A stretch of DNA of 64,000 nt from Panax quinquefolius (GCA_020205615.1 CM035164.1:125281537-125345536); one strand, 5' to 3'. Positions 1-14,900 are shown, numbered from the stretch's first letter. Notes: generated by a model from the letters alone, not told the origin. Made by a program: numbers and translations.

Positions 1-535
1 GATTATTTATTAAGCTGAGTCTCAGCGATAAAAGTGATGAAAAATCTTTTAAATCATAGAAGATAGTAGATTTTATTCTCTACTTGACTCTTCTAATGGA
101 TTACTTATTCCGCTGCAGTTAAACTTGATATTTGTTATACTGTATCAGTTTAACACTGTTGAAGGCTAACGATAATTTATTCTTTATTATCTTAGTCATA
201 ATATTTCTTACTGGGTTAGTTGAGCTCACCCTTTTACTTTCATTGTTCTCTTCAGGAAATGAGAACGTAGCTGAGACTAGTCAGGGAACAGAGTGATGGT
301 CCTAGATGGTGCATTGGTAGTCCTCATTATTCTGTGAAATAGTGTAATAATAAATGTAATGAGGACTCCATTGAGTTTGTATATTGTCTAGATGACAATA
401 TTCTTATTAAAAACTCTTAGATTATATTTTGTCGTATTTTACACGACTGTTGTATAATTAAGTTGTATTTGTATTCTGTACCATGTATCTAGCGACCCAA
501 GATGGGTGATGTATACCTGTTTTAGGGGCGTCACA
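1..535 (-). mobile_element. Partial LTR of the TGTGACGCCCCC family (copy c)
   Basis: Reverse-complement relative of the first half kilobase of the elements at 1666 and 9529. Shared landmarks are the terminal TGTGACGCCCC (seen here as its complement ending at 535), the block matching the ACTTTATTA-type A/T-rich stretch, the 'agtcctcatta' segment and the 'actgggttagttgagctc' segment. The outer end is cut by the window edge, so it cannot be told whether this is a solo LTR or one end of a full element. Confidence 0.7.
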
Positions 536-1256
536 TTGAAACTATATAAAAACTTAATATTAAATTAAAAAATAACAAAAGAATCACATTGGTAACACTT
601 AATATATGATTTGTAATCATTCTAATAATAATAGTAAGTCAATGTGAAATTCAAAAAATATATTTTATAATCACAATATAAAATAAATTAAGATCACAGT
701 AGCTCTTTAATCACTGGGCTAAGACCTTGTCTATAAATTTTCACCTACTACAATATACTGCTTATACATGGCAAATTGGCGAGGCAAGTGGGCCAAAAAA
801 TGGGAGGACCAAAAAGACCCAATTTTTGCTGGGCCAAAATTTTGCAGCCCAAAGTCCGGCCCGTGGTGGGCCGGGCCGGCTCGCGGGGTGAGACCACTTT
901 TGTGCCTATTTTATACTATTTTCTGGGTTTGGCTCAAATGGGCCGACCCCCGCCAAAAAGGCCCGAATTTTATTGGGCTAAAAAGCTGATCCAAATCGCC
1001 TCATATAGCAAGGCAAGGCCGATCCTACCACGGTCAATGAAATTTAGATTTGCAGTCTAATCTTGCACATTACTCCATCACCTAAGTTTAGACTATTTAA
1101 CTTTTGATTTAATAAAGTAAATAATTAAAAATAATAAAAAATTTAAGCACATAACATATATTATTTTTTAGAATGAAATGAATAATTTTAGTAAAAAAAA
1201 TAAGAAATGAAGAAAATTAGAAGAGAATATCTTGTGGAAGTATGTATATACGGAAG
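536..1256. other. Intergenic, with a GC-rich hAT-like patch
   Basis: No gene seen. At about 790-1030 a GC-rich patch containing 'gggccgggccggc' and repeated 'gggcc' words resembles the subterminal GC-rich repeats of plant hAT elements. Two overlapping short ORFs here are by-products of that composition. The rest is A/T-rich. Confidence 0.4.
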
Positions 1257-2231
1257 TAGGGCTCAACAAGTAACCAAATTAGAACCGAAACTGTACCAAA
1301 AATCGCAGCAACGATTCTGGCGTATGTGGCGGTTTTAGGTGGGTTGAATAACCAAATTTACGGTTCCGATTTGGTTACTAGCCAAAACCGTACGCATAAA
1401 ATCGAAACTGCACCATGTGTGTGTATGTATGTATTATCTCTAGTAAATTCTAAAGTTACTTTTCACTTAAACACGCTCAGAGAAACCCCAATCTTGTATT
1501 GTCATTTTTTCACCAATTGAAAGAAGATGGTTAGAGGTTATAGAGTCAAAAATTAAGCATTTTTATTTTGGAATTTCGAATTTGTTTGATGCATTACTGG
1601 AGGGGCTTACAGTTGAAGGGTCAGATTAATTGGTTGGGCACTTGATGCATGGTTAAGGTTTATGCTGTGACGCCCCCAAAATAGGTATACAACACCCATT
1701 CTGAGTCGCCAAATACATGGTACAGAAACAACTACAACTTTATTAATACAATTGTCGTGCAAAATACGACAACACATAAACTGTGAGTTTAAATACAAAT
1801 ATTGTCATATAGACAATATCCACACTCAAATAAGTCCTCATTACAATTATTGATACACTATTTTACAAAATAGTGAGGACTACTAAAATAACTTCTAGAA
1901 CCATCATTCCATACCCCGACTAGTACTCACTATATTCTTGCCTCCTGAGAAGAAAAATGGAACAAAAAGGAAAAGGGAGAGCTCAACTAGCCCAGTAAAG
2001 AACATTATGACTAAGATAATATAGAACAAATCATTGTTAGTCCTAAACAGGGAAAAATCTAATAGAATACAATAGACAACCATTTTTAAATCAATATTCG
2101 CAACGGAAATAATAATTCATTAGAAGAGTTAAATAGAGAATGAAATCTACTATCTTCTATATATGAATTTAAAAGTTCATCGTCAATATTTTATCCCTGT
2201 AACATCAATCAATATATATCTAGAATCAAGT

Positions 2232-2385
2232 ATTCATCTTTGCACTATAGGCCAAAGATATTCATCAGTTGGTCATGTTCATCTAAACACATGTTCATCT
2301 AAACACATGTTCATCTTTGCACTACGGGCCAAAGATATTCATCAGAAAATCATTCATCTTTGCATTACATGCCAAAGATATTCAG
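2232..2385 (+). repeat. Tandem subrepeats inside solo LTR a
   Basis: Three imperfect copies of a roughly 35-bp unit containing 'catctttgcacta' followed by 'ccaaagatattcatc', with a short 'catgttcatctaaaca' duplication between them. The same unit occurs in copy b at about 10090-10230, so it belongs to the family. Confidence 0.75.
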
Positions 2386-2631
2386 TTATATCACCATTTA
2401 GGACTGAGGATAATGAAAAATATTTTAAAGAAAACGAATCCAGTGAAACAAAAGAACAAATACAGTAAAACCCTTATTTAGAAATACTCTATATAAGAAT
2501 AACCTCTATAATATTATAAAAAAATTTGGTCCCAATTTGGGCCAGTTATAAATAGGAATAACCTCTAAATTGTAATATGTTATATATTTTTTAAGTCCCG
2601 TATTAAGAAACTATACCTCTATATAGTAATA

Positions 2632-2670
<39 letters not shown>

Positions 2671-3546
2671 GAGAGATCTGATATTAATTTTAAAAGACTA
2701 TATTTTCTATAAAAGATTACATTTCCTATAAAGAAATACATTTTCCTTTAAAAGATTACATTTCCTATAAAGGACTACATTTTCTTATAAAATACTACAT
2801 TTTCTATAAAAGACCACATTTTTCTATAAAAGACTACTTTGCATAAATATTTTTTGAATAATAATTATTAGGGAGTTCTTATTGATATTTTAGTTAAAGT
2901 GGATATTTTTTGGTGTTCGAAAAATATTTTGTACCAATACCTCTATTTAGTAATAACCTCTCAATTAGAATACAAATAGTTTAGTCCCAAATCTATTCCT
3001 AAATAGAGGTTTTACTATATTAGGGATTCATATTACAGTTTTATCCAAGTTCAATAATACTCCATAATAACCAATTTTGAAGCAGAATTCAAAAATAAAG
3101 ATCAAAACTTGGATACAATCAAAGATAGTAACCATAATAGACATCTTGGACAAAAAGAAGAAAATTTTATTTTTCTATTGAATAAAGTCAGATATATCGT
3201 GAATAATGTGAGTATCGTGAATAGTAATCCCAAACTACAAAAGTTTCAAATTTGATAAAAAGTTCAGACCAATATTTCGGTATAATGATATTGAAAGAAA
3301 ATAATATCATTTACGAAGAAAATAACATCCCTTACCTCAAAAGAATAAGACTTGACTTAATATCTGATATAATTATTGAAAGAAACTTGCACCAGTATAA
3401 AGAACACTCAAAGTATCAAAATACTCACAAGAATACGCTCGATAATATAGAGAGAAGATTTCGGTTTACGGTGTGATTTTTAATTCTAACCTAAGCACCC
3501 TATTTATAGGAAAATGCTTAGAACACCAAAGTAGAAAATTTAATAA

Positions 3547-3549
<3 letters not shown>

Positions 3550-3602
<53 letters not shown>
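3550..3602. repeat. (AT)n microsatellite
   Basis: Uninterrupted AT dinucleotides inside solo LTR a. A second, shorter AT run lies at 2637-2666. Confidence 0.95.
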
Positions 3603-3604
<2 letters not shown>

Positions 3605-4862
3605 CATACCTTAGACAAATCTGATCTCAAACTTATTTTGCATATGTTAGTGTAGCCTGAAAAAAAAAAAAAAACGTTTTTCTTAATAAACATAATTAAA
3701 ACTTCCAGAATCAATTATTTCGGAACTTCAATAATTCATAATAAATATCTCTTTTGTCAGAAAAATTCGAACCTTATGTCTTTTCCATAGAAAATTTCAT
3801 TATCTACAACTTTGTAAGTTTAAGTTTTTCCATATTCCAAACAGAAATTGACTGAAATCCACATACGTTTTACAGGCTATAATCAAATTTCAGTCAAAAA
3901 ATGGGGTCTACAAACATGAAAAATATGTTTTAAATATTTTTAGTAACAAAAATACTCCTCCTCATTTACTCATATATCACACATTCATTGTAAAAATATC
4001 ACCATTATTATATTATTATAGTATAATAATAAATTATTTTATCGAAAAGATAAAATATCAATTTTCAACAATTGTCATTTTCTCTAAAATTCCTCCATTT
4101 ATATCCATAAATAAATATTTTCCTTATCATATAAATCAATAATTAATTATTTACAAATAATATTACGAATCACAATAATGACAACCAGGTAGTTCCTGGA
4201 AAGAGGGGTTTCAATAAGAATTTCTCTTATCTTGGCGTGCGATTAGGTGACCAAACCTCTCCTTAGACAAAACTTTCTGAGGCATTGCCAATAATGTTAT
4301 CTAGTAATATTATTAAAATAATATGAATCATTGATCCGATAATGGAAAATATTGTGTAGTGACAATTATTAAAATAACAATAATATAAAATATCAACGTA
4401 GCAATTATTGAATCAATAAAATAAAATATTGAACAACAATTCTCAGTAATAATTATTGAGTAGTGACTTCTTACGTAAGAATCAATAATTGGTGCAATAC
4501 CGCGCTTCTCGCAAGAACAACGCCAGATTCGTGTTTTTAACCACCGGGTATTCCAACAGTGTTAATTCAGAATAACTACTACTGTAGTTATTTATAAAAA
4601 CTCATACTTGTGCTTTTTCTCATCCAATCGCTTTTTCTATGGGGCCCACAAAATTTTGCACCGTAAATTTAATATTCTCCGTGAAGAAGAATATTCTACG
4701 ACCAAACTAATATTCCCCGAAAATAATAAATATTTTATAACCACTTGCTTATTTGAAATATTTGCGCATTTTACCCATAACTAACCACATACCCTTACTA
4801 TTTCAAAATAATAAATAGAGAAATTCAATTTCATTTATAATAAGTTGGAGTCTTACATATGC

Positions 4863-5538
4863 TATAGTAGTAATAGTCTAATAGATTATTTTTCAAATTA
4901 GATATAATTAGGATTATATTCTATAAGTCCTCCCTGCAATATATAAGGTAAAAATTTATTCTATCTCCAGTATATACTTTTAATTTCTTGGTAACTAGAT
5001 AAACCTTTTTACTTGTTATCGAATGCATGGTATCCGTTGTTTTATATAACGTATGTTTTAGTTTTAAAGAATCATTCCTTTATTATATACTAAAATTATT
5101 TTATGTATCTCGCTGTTCTATGATTTGATGGTAAATTTGACATGTTTGACAAAAGGAGCTTTGTTTCTATGCTTGATATAAATTCCATTGCCGACTCTGT
5201 CACTAAATTAATTGCTCGATGTGAGTTGTGTGTTAAATTCTATTGAAGGCTTAGACCATTTTGTTGTTTTAATTGATTTTGGTAATGAAACCGCACCAAT
5301 TAAAATTGCACCAATTGAAACCGCAACGCACAATTTAAAATCACACTGCACCAACCAATTTTGAATTTATAAAACCGTACTTAAGCAGTTTCGAGTTCAA
5401 TCCAAACCGCACCACGCTCGCTCACCCCTAGAGGGAAGTGTACTGCGGAGAATAAGCTTTTGAGGAACCATTTGAAAATCACAAACTCCTCTTATCTAAA
5501 TATGCGCGCAGCCTGCTAATTTTGCCGCCAAAATAGAC
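4863..5538. other. Upstream region of SPD1
   Basis: About 110 bases (5431-5538) separate the hAT-like right end from the SPD1 ATG. No clear TATA box is seen. The sequence just before the start codon contains 'gccgccaaaatagac'. The part before 5430 is A/T-rich transposon-like sequence, so the SPD1 promoter is either short or lies within transposon-derived DNA. Confidence 0.4.
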
Positions 5539-5964
5539 ATGCTGTCTTCTCCTTTGCTCGCTCCCTCTCCACCACAAAAACACCTATTCCGGCACCTAAC
5601 CGTGGTTTTCAATTACATACTCAGAACCCCAATTCAACCCATCAAATTCTCACGATACCCTTCAACTCACCCCAATTCGAGCATCAAATTATATGGGTCT
5701 CCAAGAAATTTGTTGGGTCCTTTTTGTTCAAATCCAACCCCTTCAATTTCTGTTAGTGAAGATTTCGATGTCGAATTGGGACGTATGTTATCGTTGTTAC
5801 CGGAAGAGATGAGGCGTAAAATTAGCGAGCATCCGGAGCGCCATCAATTGATTGAAGTGGTTATGGATTTGGGACGGAAGCCGCTCGCTCGGTTTCCGTC
5901 CGGTGACTTTGTTTTATCTGACCATCCGATTACTATGGATGATATTGAACATGCCACTTCTTTG
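5539..5964 (+). CDS. SPD1: SPD1 exon 1
   Basis: Residues 1-142. It starts at the first ATG and contains the presumed transit peptide (rich in S, P, R, few acids up to about residue 70) and the conserved [12 protein letters not shown] helix region. It ends in phase 0 at a GTAAAC donor. Confidence 0.9.
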
Positions 5965-8900
5965 GTAAACATAATTATTGCTCACCACATATTTGATAAG
6001 TTACAAATTGACATTTTAGACTTTGGGGTGTGGGTTTTTTGATTTATGAGTTTTATGAGGCTCAAAGATCCCGTACAATGATTAATTGTTATGGTATTAT
6101 GAGTGTTTTTTAATTTTTTGGGTTGGTAATTTGCTGGTCAGTGTATTTAGATGCAACATTTTAATTTGGAGTATATATTTGCTTCTAACCCAATTTTTAT
6201 ACTTCTTGTCATAATTTAATTACTATTAGTTGAACAGCAGATTAACTTTAGTATAACTACTATTAGTTGAACAGTAGATTAAATTTACATGCCTGCCCAG
6301 GTGTTCATTGATATTTTGTGTAGTGTTAGACTGTTAGTGAATCCAATTGGTTTTTAAATTAGTTGGGTTTCAGTGCAAAACTTATTGCAAGGAGTTTCAA
6401 CTTGCATCATGGTTGGGAAATGACTCATAGTCATTGTTCACTGTTGAGTGTTGAATATATCTACTCATTACTCATTGCATGATCATCACTTAAGTGATTA
6501 TGTCAATCACAATCGTCCATTTAAAAAAAAATTTATTTATGAATAATGAGTTGGTTACTTTCTTTGCTAGTGTTTCTAGATATGGGCGGGTATGATATGG
6601 GATGACTCTCCCTAACCCCGGCCCATTTAAAAAACCATTGCCCCAAACTCGCCCTGCCCCATTGACTCCCGCCAATATCTAATCGAGGAGCGTTGGTACA
6701 AAATTGGTTGTTAGACTCGGGGAAATTTGCCATGCCTAGTTGTGAAAGATTTTTGCTAACTTGGTTTGTTTTTATACCTTTTTTTAATACTAATTTAAGG
6801 TTTTTATAAGGGGTTTTGAGTTATTATTTGTTAAGAAGGATTTATTTACTTATATAAAAAAGAAGTAGATATGTTTTTTTTATTTATTCAGCATTTCTAT
6901 TAGAGGTGACATGGCCATTAATTTTGTTATTCTTCCAAGGACACAAGTCCAAAGTCCAAAGTCCAAAGTATTGGAAGCAATCAACTATCCATCCAACTTT
7001 ATGACCTGATCTAATGCAATTAATTAAATGAGACAATTTTTTAAAGTGCAGATTGTACATTCTTGAGCATTAGACTCAGCTTATTACACTAATGATGCGA
7101 GGAAACTAATTATTATTTATTCATCTGACTAGATGGCTTCATATAACTATACTAATTGATTTCAGCCTCTAGAAGAAGATAGCATTTGGATGTCATGCTA
7201 AACTAAAATTTTAATTTGATTTAGTAAGGTCTCTTCCTTCGAGGTTGTCATGTTTGACCTCCCTTGATCCAAAAGGTACTATCCATTTTAGATTATCACC
7301 TTTTGGGTCTTGACTGGTAAAAGGATGTATAAGGATAGAGTCACTGAAGTATAGTTATCTGATCTAAAAAGGGTAGAACAAAAATCTCACAAGCTAGAAG
7401 AGAGAAGTTATTCTTGTCACTTACTAGTATCTCCATTACAGGTTGGTGACTTTGCTATTGATAATCGAGCAGGGATTAGCAGAACCTTACATCGTATCAG
7501 TGCCATTAGGAATCGGAAGGGTGCTATAATTGGGCTAACTTGTCGTGTTGGTCGAGCGGTATCTGGAAGTGCCAATCTGTTGCGAGATTTGGTTAAAGAT
7601 GGGGCTTCTTTATTGCTTATCGGGCCTCCCGGAGTAGGAAAGACGACAATTATCAGGTGGCTCATTTTATTCTATATCCTTATGCAATAGACATTTTAGC
7701 GTCAATGTGATCCCTTTTTGTGATTTGATGTGTTAAAGTGTCCTTGTGAATATTAATCTGTTGGTTTGAAATTTTGAAAAGATGACCAACTTTTTGTTAC
7801 CAATTAGTCTTTCTCCTTTTTTGTTTTATCATCACTTATTGAATATAATTTGTTTGTAACAAGGCGTTGGTACTTAATATTATTATTTAACTGAAAACAT
7901 TGGCAAGGATAGGATAAGAATTGTCAATTTTAGGGACATCTCCCCCCAAAAATGTGAGATTTTTAATGAACCATGTATTTACTTCTTTTATTGCTTAGTG
8001 GATATGACAGCGTACCTGTAAGTACATCTGCTTTTTATCTCCAACACAGCGTAGACATTGATAGAGCAACGGGTTCAGTCACTTTGATTAAACAGAGTCT
8101 GCCATAAGGTGTTTCAGCTAGGAAAATTGTATTTCATGACTAATCAGAAGTGAAATTATTTAATATTTATCTTGATCTGCAGTTCCCATATTTTACAGGG
8201 ACATAGCTCGGATGCTTGCAAATGATTATAATAAACGTGTGATGATTGTTGACACCTCAAACGAAATTGGTGGGGATGGTGACATACCTCATGCGGGAAT
8301 TGGTAATGCTCGTCGGATGCAAGTTCCTAACTCCGATTTACAGCATAAGGTATGCATGATCCATTATCTCCATAACATGGCTCAAAGTCGCAATAGTGAC
8401 CAACCCTGCGGAAGGTTTTTTTACTCTGTTTTGATTTCGGGCGATACACACCGTTACGTTAGAGCTTCATATTTATTTATTTATTATTATTATTTTTGAT
8501 TAGTTAATAAGTGAGTATGCATGTTTTATTTATTATTATTACTTCTTCTATTCCACAAAAAGTCCTATTATTTGATATTATTATTGTTACTCCTTTTGTT
8601 CTACAAAAGAGTTCTATTTGTTGATATTCTGTATTCCGTTAAACTGGTATTTTACTTTGATTTATCTGTTACACCATTATTTCTCCTAGATTTCTCTGTT
8701 ATACCGTTATTTTTTCCCGTTACGGCAAAATTTTACTCCTATGCAACTTTATATTGATAATGCTTGAAATTACAATTTGTGAGGTATTATCGGATCGGTG
8801 AGTAAGGAAACCAAATCGACACACCAATATTTTAACAATTCGGCCTATACTTTGAACCATGCTCGATAAACATTTGTGTACAGTTAAATTAGGGAGCACT

Positions 8901-11900
8901 AATCATGAAAATGAAAGAGTCATGATATGTATTGCGATAAATTTACGTCGAATTACAATTGCAAAACTTATCAATACACGGGATTGGTAGGAATATAAGA
9001 GGGCTCTCACTTATTACACATCTCTGCAAAAAAAATATCTTATGTAACTGTAAGTGCACAATGTTAAATTGAAATACTGACAATCACAGGTCGAACCCAC
9101 AGAGACTAAATTAATTTTAATGTATCCTTAATATCTATTTCAGGAGAATTAGAAATAAAGATTGAGAATCGATTAACTATAATTAAACTAATTAGAATAT
9201 GAAAACTAATAATAAGGAAACAATCTAGGAATCCGAATCCATTAAACAATAAACATAATAAGTAATCCAATTTCTTCTATTTTTATAACTTAACTATGAT
9301 TTTGATTTTCCTTCCCTTTAATTTAGTAATTTTAGAATTAATGTGGGTAAGTATAAGGCTCTTGTAACCCGGTCTATTTCCAAACCCGAGTTCGGTGCGT
9401 CAAGGTACTACCCATTTAACATAACCTTAAGACATGAATGTAATTAATATATTATTACAACATATCACTGCAAATCTCAGGTTCTAAGACCTTTACATCT
9501 TCAAATTATAATATTAATAAATATTACATGTGTCACCCCCAAAATAGGTATACATCACCCATTCTGAGTCGCCAAATACATGGTACAGAAACAACTACAA
9601 CTTCATTATTGCAATTGTCGTGCAAAATACAACACATACTGTGAGTTTAAATATAAATATTGTCTTCTAGACAGTATTCAAACTCAAATAAGTCCTTATT
9701 ACAATTATTGATACACTATTTTACAAAATAGTGAGAACTGCTAAACAACTATCTTGATCCATCATTCCATACCCCGACTAGTTCCCGCTATATTCTCTCC
9801 TCCTGAGAAGAAAAATGGAACAAAAAGGAAAAGGGTGAGCTCAACTAGCCCAGTAAAGAATATTATGACCAAGATAATATACAATAAATTATCATTAGTC
9901 TTCAACAGGGAAAAATCTGATAGAATATAATAGACAACAAGTTTTAGATCAACAACTGCAGCGGAAACATCAATCCATTAGAAGAGTTAAGTATAGAATG
10001 AATTCTACTATCTTCTAAGATTTAAAAGTTCATCATCAATATTTTATATATCCCTGTAACATCAATCAATATACATCTTGAATCAAATATTCATCTTTGC
10101 ACTACATGCCAAAGATATTCATTTGTATCAAAAGTTGGTCATGTTCATCTCAACACCTGTTCATCTTTGCACTACGGGCCAAAGATATTCATCAGTTAAT
10201 CATTCATCTTTACACTACAGGTTAAAGATATTCAGTAATATCATCATTTAGGATTGAGAATGATGAAAAATATCTTAAAGAAAACGAATCCAGTGAGACA
10301 AAAGGACAAATATTAGGGATTCGTACTACAGTTTATCCAAGTTCAAAAACACTCCATAATAATCAATTGTGGAGCAAAATTCAAAAATAAAGATCAAAAC
10401 ATGGATATAATCAAAGATAGTAACCATAATAGACATCTTGGACAAAGAAGAGAAAATTTCATTTTTCTGTGAAATGTATTCGTGAATAGTGCCGTATACG
10501 TGAATAGTACTGTATACGTGAATAATAACCCCTACACAAAAAGGTTGAAATTTCACAATAAAATTCATATCAATATTTCGGCATGATATTGAAGGAAATA
10601 ATATCATTTACGAATAAAATTACATCCCTTACCTCAAAAAAACAGTATTTCTGACTGGAATATCGGATGTAATGCTGAAGAAAAGTTGTACTGAATAACA
10701 ACTCTCAAAGTATCTAAATTACTCACAAAATACGCTCGATAATATAGAGAGAAAACTTGTTTCTGGTGTGATTTTCAATTTTAACTAAACACCTTATTTA
10801 TAGGAAAATGCTAGAACGCCAAAGCAGACTAAATTAATAAAATATTAATTTATCAAAAAAAAATTTCTACGCACATTCTTGACCAAAATATCAGCCACCA
10901 CAAGTGGGGCCCACCAAAAATCAGAATTTCCACACCAACCAAAAGTGGGGCCCACCCATGTTTAAAAAAAATATTTATTTTCGAAACTTCAATAATTCAT
11001 AATAAATAGCCTTTTTATCAGAAAAATACGAATTTTATGTCAATTCCATAGGAAATTAAATTCTCTACAACTTTGTAGAAAGTTTTTTCAAATTCTAAAC
11101 AGAAAATGTCCGAAATCCACATACGGATGATTTTTAATACCTTCATTCCGATAAAATACTGATAAAACACCTCAGCATTAATTCCTTCATTTATATCCAC
11201 ACAAAATAAATATTTCCCTATCCATCCACATAAAATAAATATTTCCTTATCATATAAATCAATAATTAATTATTCTCAAATAATATTACAGAATCACATT
11301 TATGACAACCAGGCCGTTCCCAGGAAAGAGGGGGCTTTTCTATAAGGATTTCTCTTTATTGGCGCGCAATTAGGTGACCAAACCCCTTTCCTAGACAGAA
11401 CTTTCTTAGACATTGCCAATAATGCTATCTAACAATATTATTCAAATAATATGAATTATTGATCTGATAATGGAGATACTGTGCAGTGACAATTATTGGA
11501 ACAATAATATAAAATATCAACGTAACAATTATTGAATCAATAAAATAAAATATTAAGCAGTAATTACTGTAACATTTATTGAGTAGTGTCTTTTTACGTA
11601 AGAATCAATAATTCAAAAAATACTTTGCAATACTGTGTGCTACTGTGCAACCATGCGTATTACTGTATTTTAACCACCGAGTATTCCAACAGTGTTAACG
11701 TTAACAATTACGCCGTTATTTATAAAAATTCAATCTTGTCGTTTTCTTCATCTGACCGTTTTCCGTTATGGAGCCCACAAATGGCTGCGTCATCGTACGA
11801 ATATTTTCCGACAACAAGAATATTCCACGACCAAACGAATATTCCACGACAACAATGAATATTTTATAACCATTTGCTTATTTTGCAAAATTTGCACATT

Positions 11901-14900
11901 TTACCCATAACCAAAGTATTATATCAAATTAACATTTTATTATTCACAATAATAATTAGAGAAAATTCGATTTTATTTATAAAAAGTTGGGGTCTTACAT
12001 TACATCGCACAAATATTATAATTACAACAAACTATTAAATCAAAAAATAATATCCCCTAAGCTTTAATAATTCCTTCCTCTTAATACCACCTGACTATCC
12101 AAGTCCATCCGCTTTAACTGCAAAAGCTTTAGAGTTTTGCAAGGTTGAGCATTTAATTGCCCAGAAAGTTATAGCAGTTGAATAAACAACAAAATCAAGA
12201 ATCAATTCAATATTATCTGAAAACTTCATCAACAAAACAATAGTTGAGAAACAATTCGAATAAGTAGGAATAACTTAAATTCCTATCATTCCTAAATTAC
12301 AATCTTTAATAACTAGTCCTACCAACTTTCATATTTTTCTTTATTAAAACAATACCATTTGACATCAACAATGCCTATATCATTGCCATAACACAATTTG
12401 CTTTATTTTCATGTAACATCTTAACATGTGCCCAACTGAAACAATTACCATGGACTTAATCATAACTCAACTTATGCATTAACAGAATTGTAACAACTTA
12501 AACAGTTCAATAATAGAACAATTCATAGCTGTACCTTGTACAATTATAGCATGTTTGCACAAAGACATGAAACTTGCATTCAATTCAATAATTTGAATGA
12601 AGTTAAGAAACTTGCTTAATATCAACGATTAAATAGGAATTAGAAACTTGCTCAATAAAATTTGAGTAAGTTTAGGAAACTTGCCTTACAACTTATACTA
12701 TATTGCTCTTCAAACGACCTACATATATCATTAAGGTTGAGCATACCGATTAGTAAAGTATTAACCCCAAATATTGGTTTACTTTAACTTATTTCATAAT
12801 TTATGCATCGGGTTTTATAACTCGACACAATGTACTTAACTTTATATTCCCCGATATATTTCTAACTTCGTTCATAGTTTAGACTTTAATTCTAAAGTCC
12901 CGTGATGCTCATATTTAATAATTTAAGACCTCTTAAATCATTCGTTAATTAATTTTTATTACGCTCGTCTTGTATAGTTCGAAACAACATAACATAATGT
13001 TGCCCGACTACTTGGCTTTTGGAAACCAATGCACTTTGGTTCATTTCCCGCTTCGCCTAAATTTATACTTACGTTTTAAAAATTTCCTTCCATAACTTTA
13101 TTAATTCCATTTCATCTCTTATGGTTTACGTTTTATTATTTAATTAAGACTAAAAGACAATTTGCACCCCAAACTTTACACCATGATGGCTTTTGCACCC
13201 CAAACTGAAAAAGGTGTATAAGTACACCCCAAACTTCAATTAAACGTAACAGAAAACACACTTTCGTCAGTTAACCGGTCAAAAGTGACTGGCTAAGGCA
13301 CACATATGGATCTAAGGGGGTGTAAGTCTTTTCCTTATCTTCTCCAACATTGAACTGGAACAAGCTACTAAAGCTCAAAGTGATTCAGTAGCATACATGC
13401 ATCTCGATTAGATTGTAAATCCAAGAAATTCGATCAAGAAAATCAAGAAAAATTAGGGCTCATGGATCGAAATTGCTGGTGCATGAAGAAATCAGAGATG
13501 AAGACGGCTGGGAGAAGCTCAAACAATGCCGGTAGAAGAGTCTTTGGTTGTCCAGATTGGTGTGATGATGGGCCCGATGGTTGTAATTTATTCGCTTGGG
13601 TTGATCCTACAATGTGTGAGCGTTCAAGGGAAGTAATACCTGGATTAATTAGAAGATTAGAGAATTTGGATCCTGAAATCAATGCTCTAAAAGATGAACT
13701 GAAAGAATGCAGAATTAGGGCAAGGTTTGCAAAGGGACTGTTGACTGCAACTTGGGTTTTGATTTTCTATTTCATGTTCATCTCAATAAAGGATGAAACA
13801 CCCCTCTAGACTTGAAAACAAGCAACTTGTGGGCAATTATTGGGAATGGAATTTATGGGATTAACAGTTAAGCAATATAGTAGTAGAAATTAGGAGCAAT
13901 ATGAAATGTAATTGTTGGGCATCTATTTTGTGGGAAGTTTATTTGTTGTAATTTATGGGCACTTTCTATGAATCAATAGTTATGTAAACATGTTGAATTT
14001 TTATTATTGTGTATGTGTGAATTGGTGCAAGTTTACAGTAAAATGGTTGGTGTGCAAGCTATGATAACTGTTGCACATCACTTGCACACCAACCATACTT
14101 CTATAATAGCAAGCCCTGCATTAATGCACAAAACAGAGGCATTCAATTACCAGAGGCAATTCAATTAAGCCCTGCATTAATGCTGTAATCTTCTATTGCC
14201 ATTCAATTAACAAAAAGCAGAGGCAATTCAAAACCATACCGCTATAATAGCAAGCCCTGCATTAATGCACAAACCATACTGTATCATACACTGCAATTGC
14301 CCAACTGTTATAATAACCACACAATAGTAAAAAATGTTCTAATCAAAATGCTCTAAATAAAAACAATTCAATAGAAAACCAAACTGTTATAAACTTCCAG
14401 GAACTGCTATTGCCATTCAATTAAGTAATTAATTCTCGAAGACATTCCACAAATCGAGGCAATTCAAAAATAATTGTCTTAACATGCCTATTAACAAAAT
14501 GCATCATACACTGCGAATTTACAATCCCAAACCACACCTTCTTGCCTGAAGCAACATACATACATCAATAATTCATAAGCTTAGGAGCAATTATCTGCAG
14601 TAGGCCCCAAAAAATACCCTAAACTGGATATATACATCAATAATTCATAAGCTTAGTACCCCAAAAAAGAACAAAAAAGATTCCAAAAATTCCATCCAAA
14701 CACTATTTATCTGCAGTAGGCTGTTGGTTGATTTCACAATCAATAAATACGTGCAAGTGTACACGGTCAACAAGTAATAAAGTGGTAAAATTAAGTGTCG
14801 AACCCACAGGGAATTCTTAATCAATAAACTCCAACTACTAGTACTATACCAATTCAATTTTATTTAAACAACTGCAAAATATGGTTTTTTCTAATTAAGA

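Larger units (their letters stand above)
1666..4857 (+). mobile_element. Solo LTR, TGTGACGCCCCC family (copy a), 3.19 kb
   Basis: Begins TGTGACGCCCCC, ends GGAGTCTTACA and is flanked by a perfect 5-bp duplication TATGC (1661-1665 and 4858-4862), the signature of an LTR retrotransposon. There is no coding capacity and no second LTR, so it is best read as a solo LTR left by unequal recombination. It is related along its length to copies b (9529-11999) and c (1-535). It holds internal subrepeats and AT microsatellites that make it longer than copy b. Confidence 0.8.
1257..5430. mobile_element. Possible decayed hAT-like element split by a solo LTR
   Basis: The left end reads TAGGGCTCAAC and the complement of the right end reads TAGGGGTGAGC, followed on both sides by 'aaccg'/'gcggtt'-rich subterminal sequence typical of hAT non-autonomous elements. 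The flanking octamers (tacggaag, gagggaag) agree at 6 of 8 positions, as expected for an old 8-bp target duplication. The solo LTR at 1666-4857 would have inserted into it. The ends are inferred, not certain. Confidence 0.3.

Noticed and set aside
768..1060. Two overlapping plus-strand ORFs of 73 and 94 codons
   Set aside because: They arise from a GC-rich hAT-like patch, overlap in different frames and look like no known protein.
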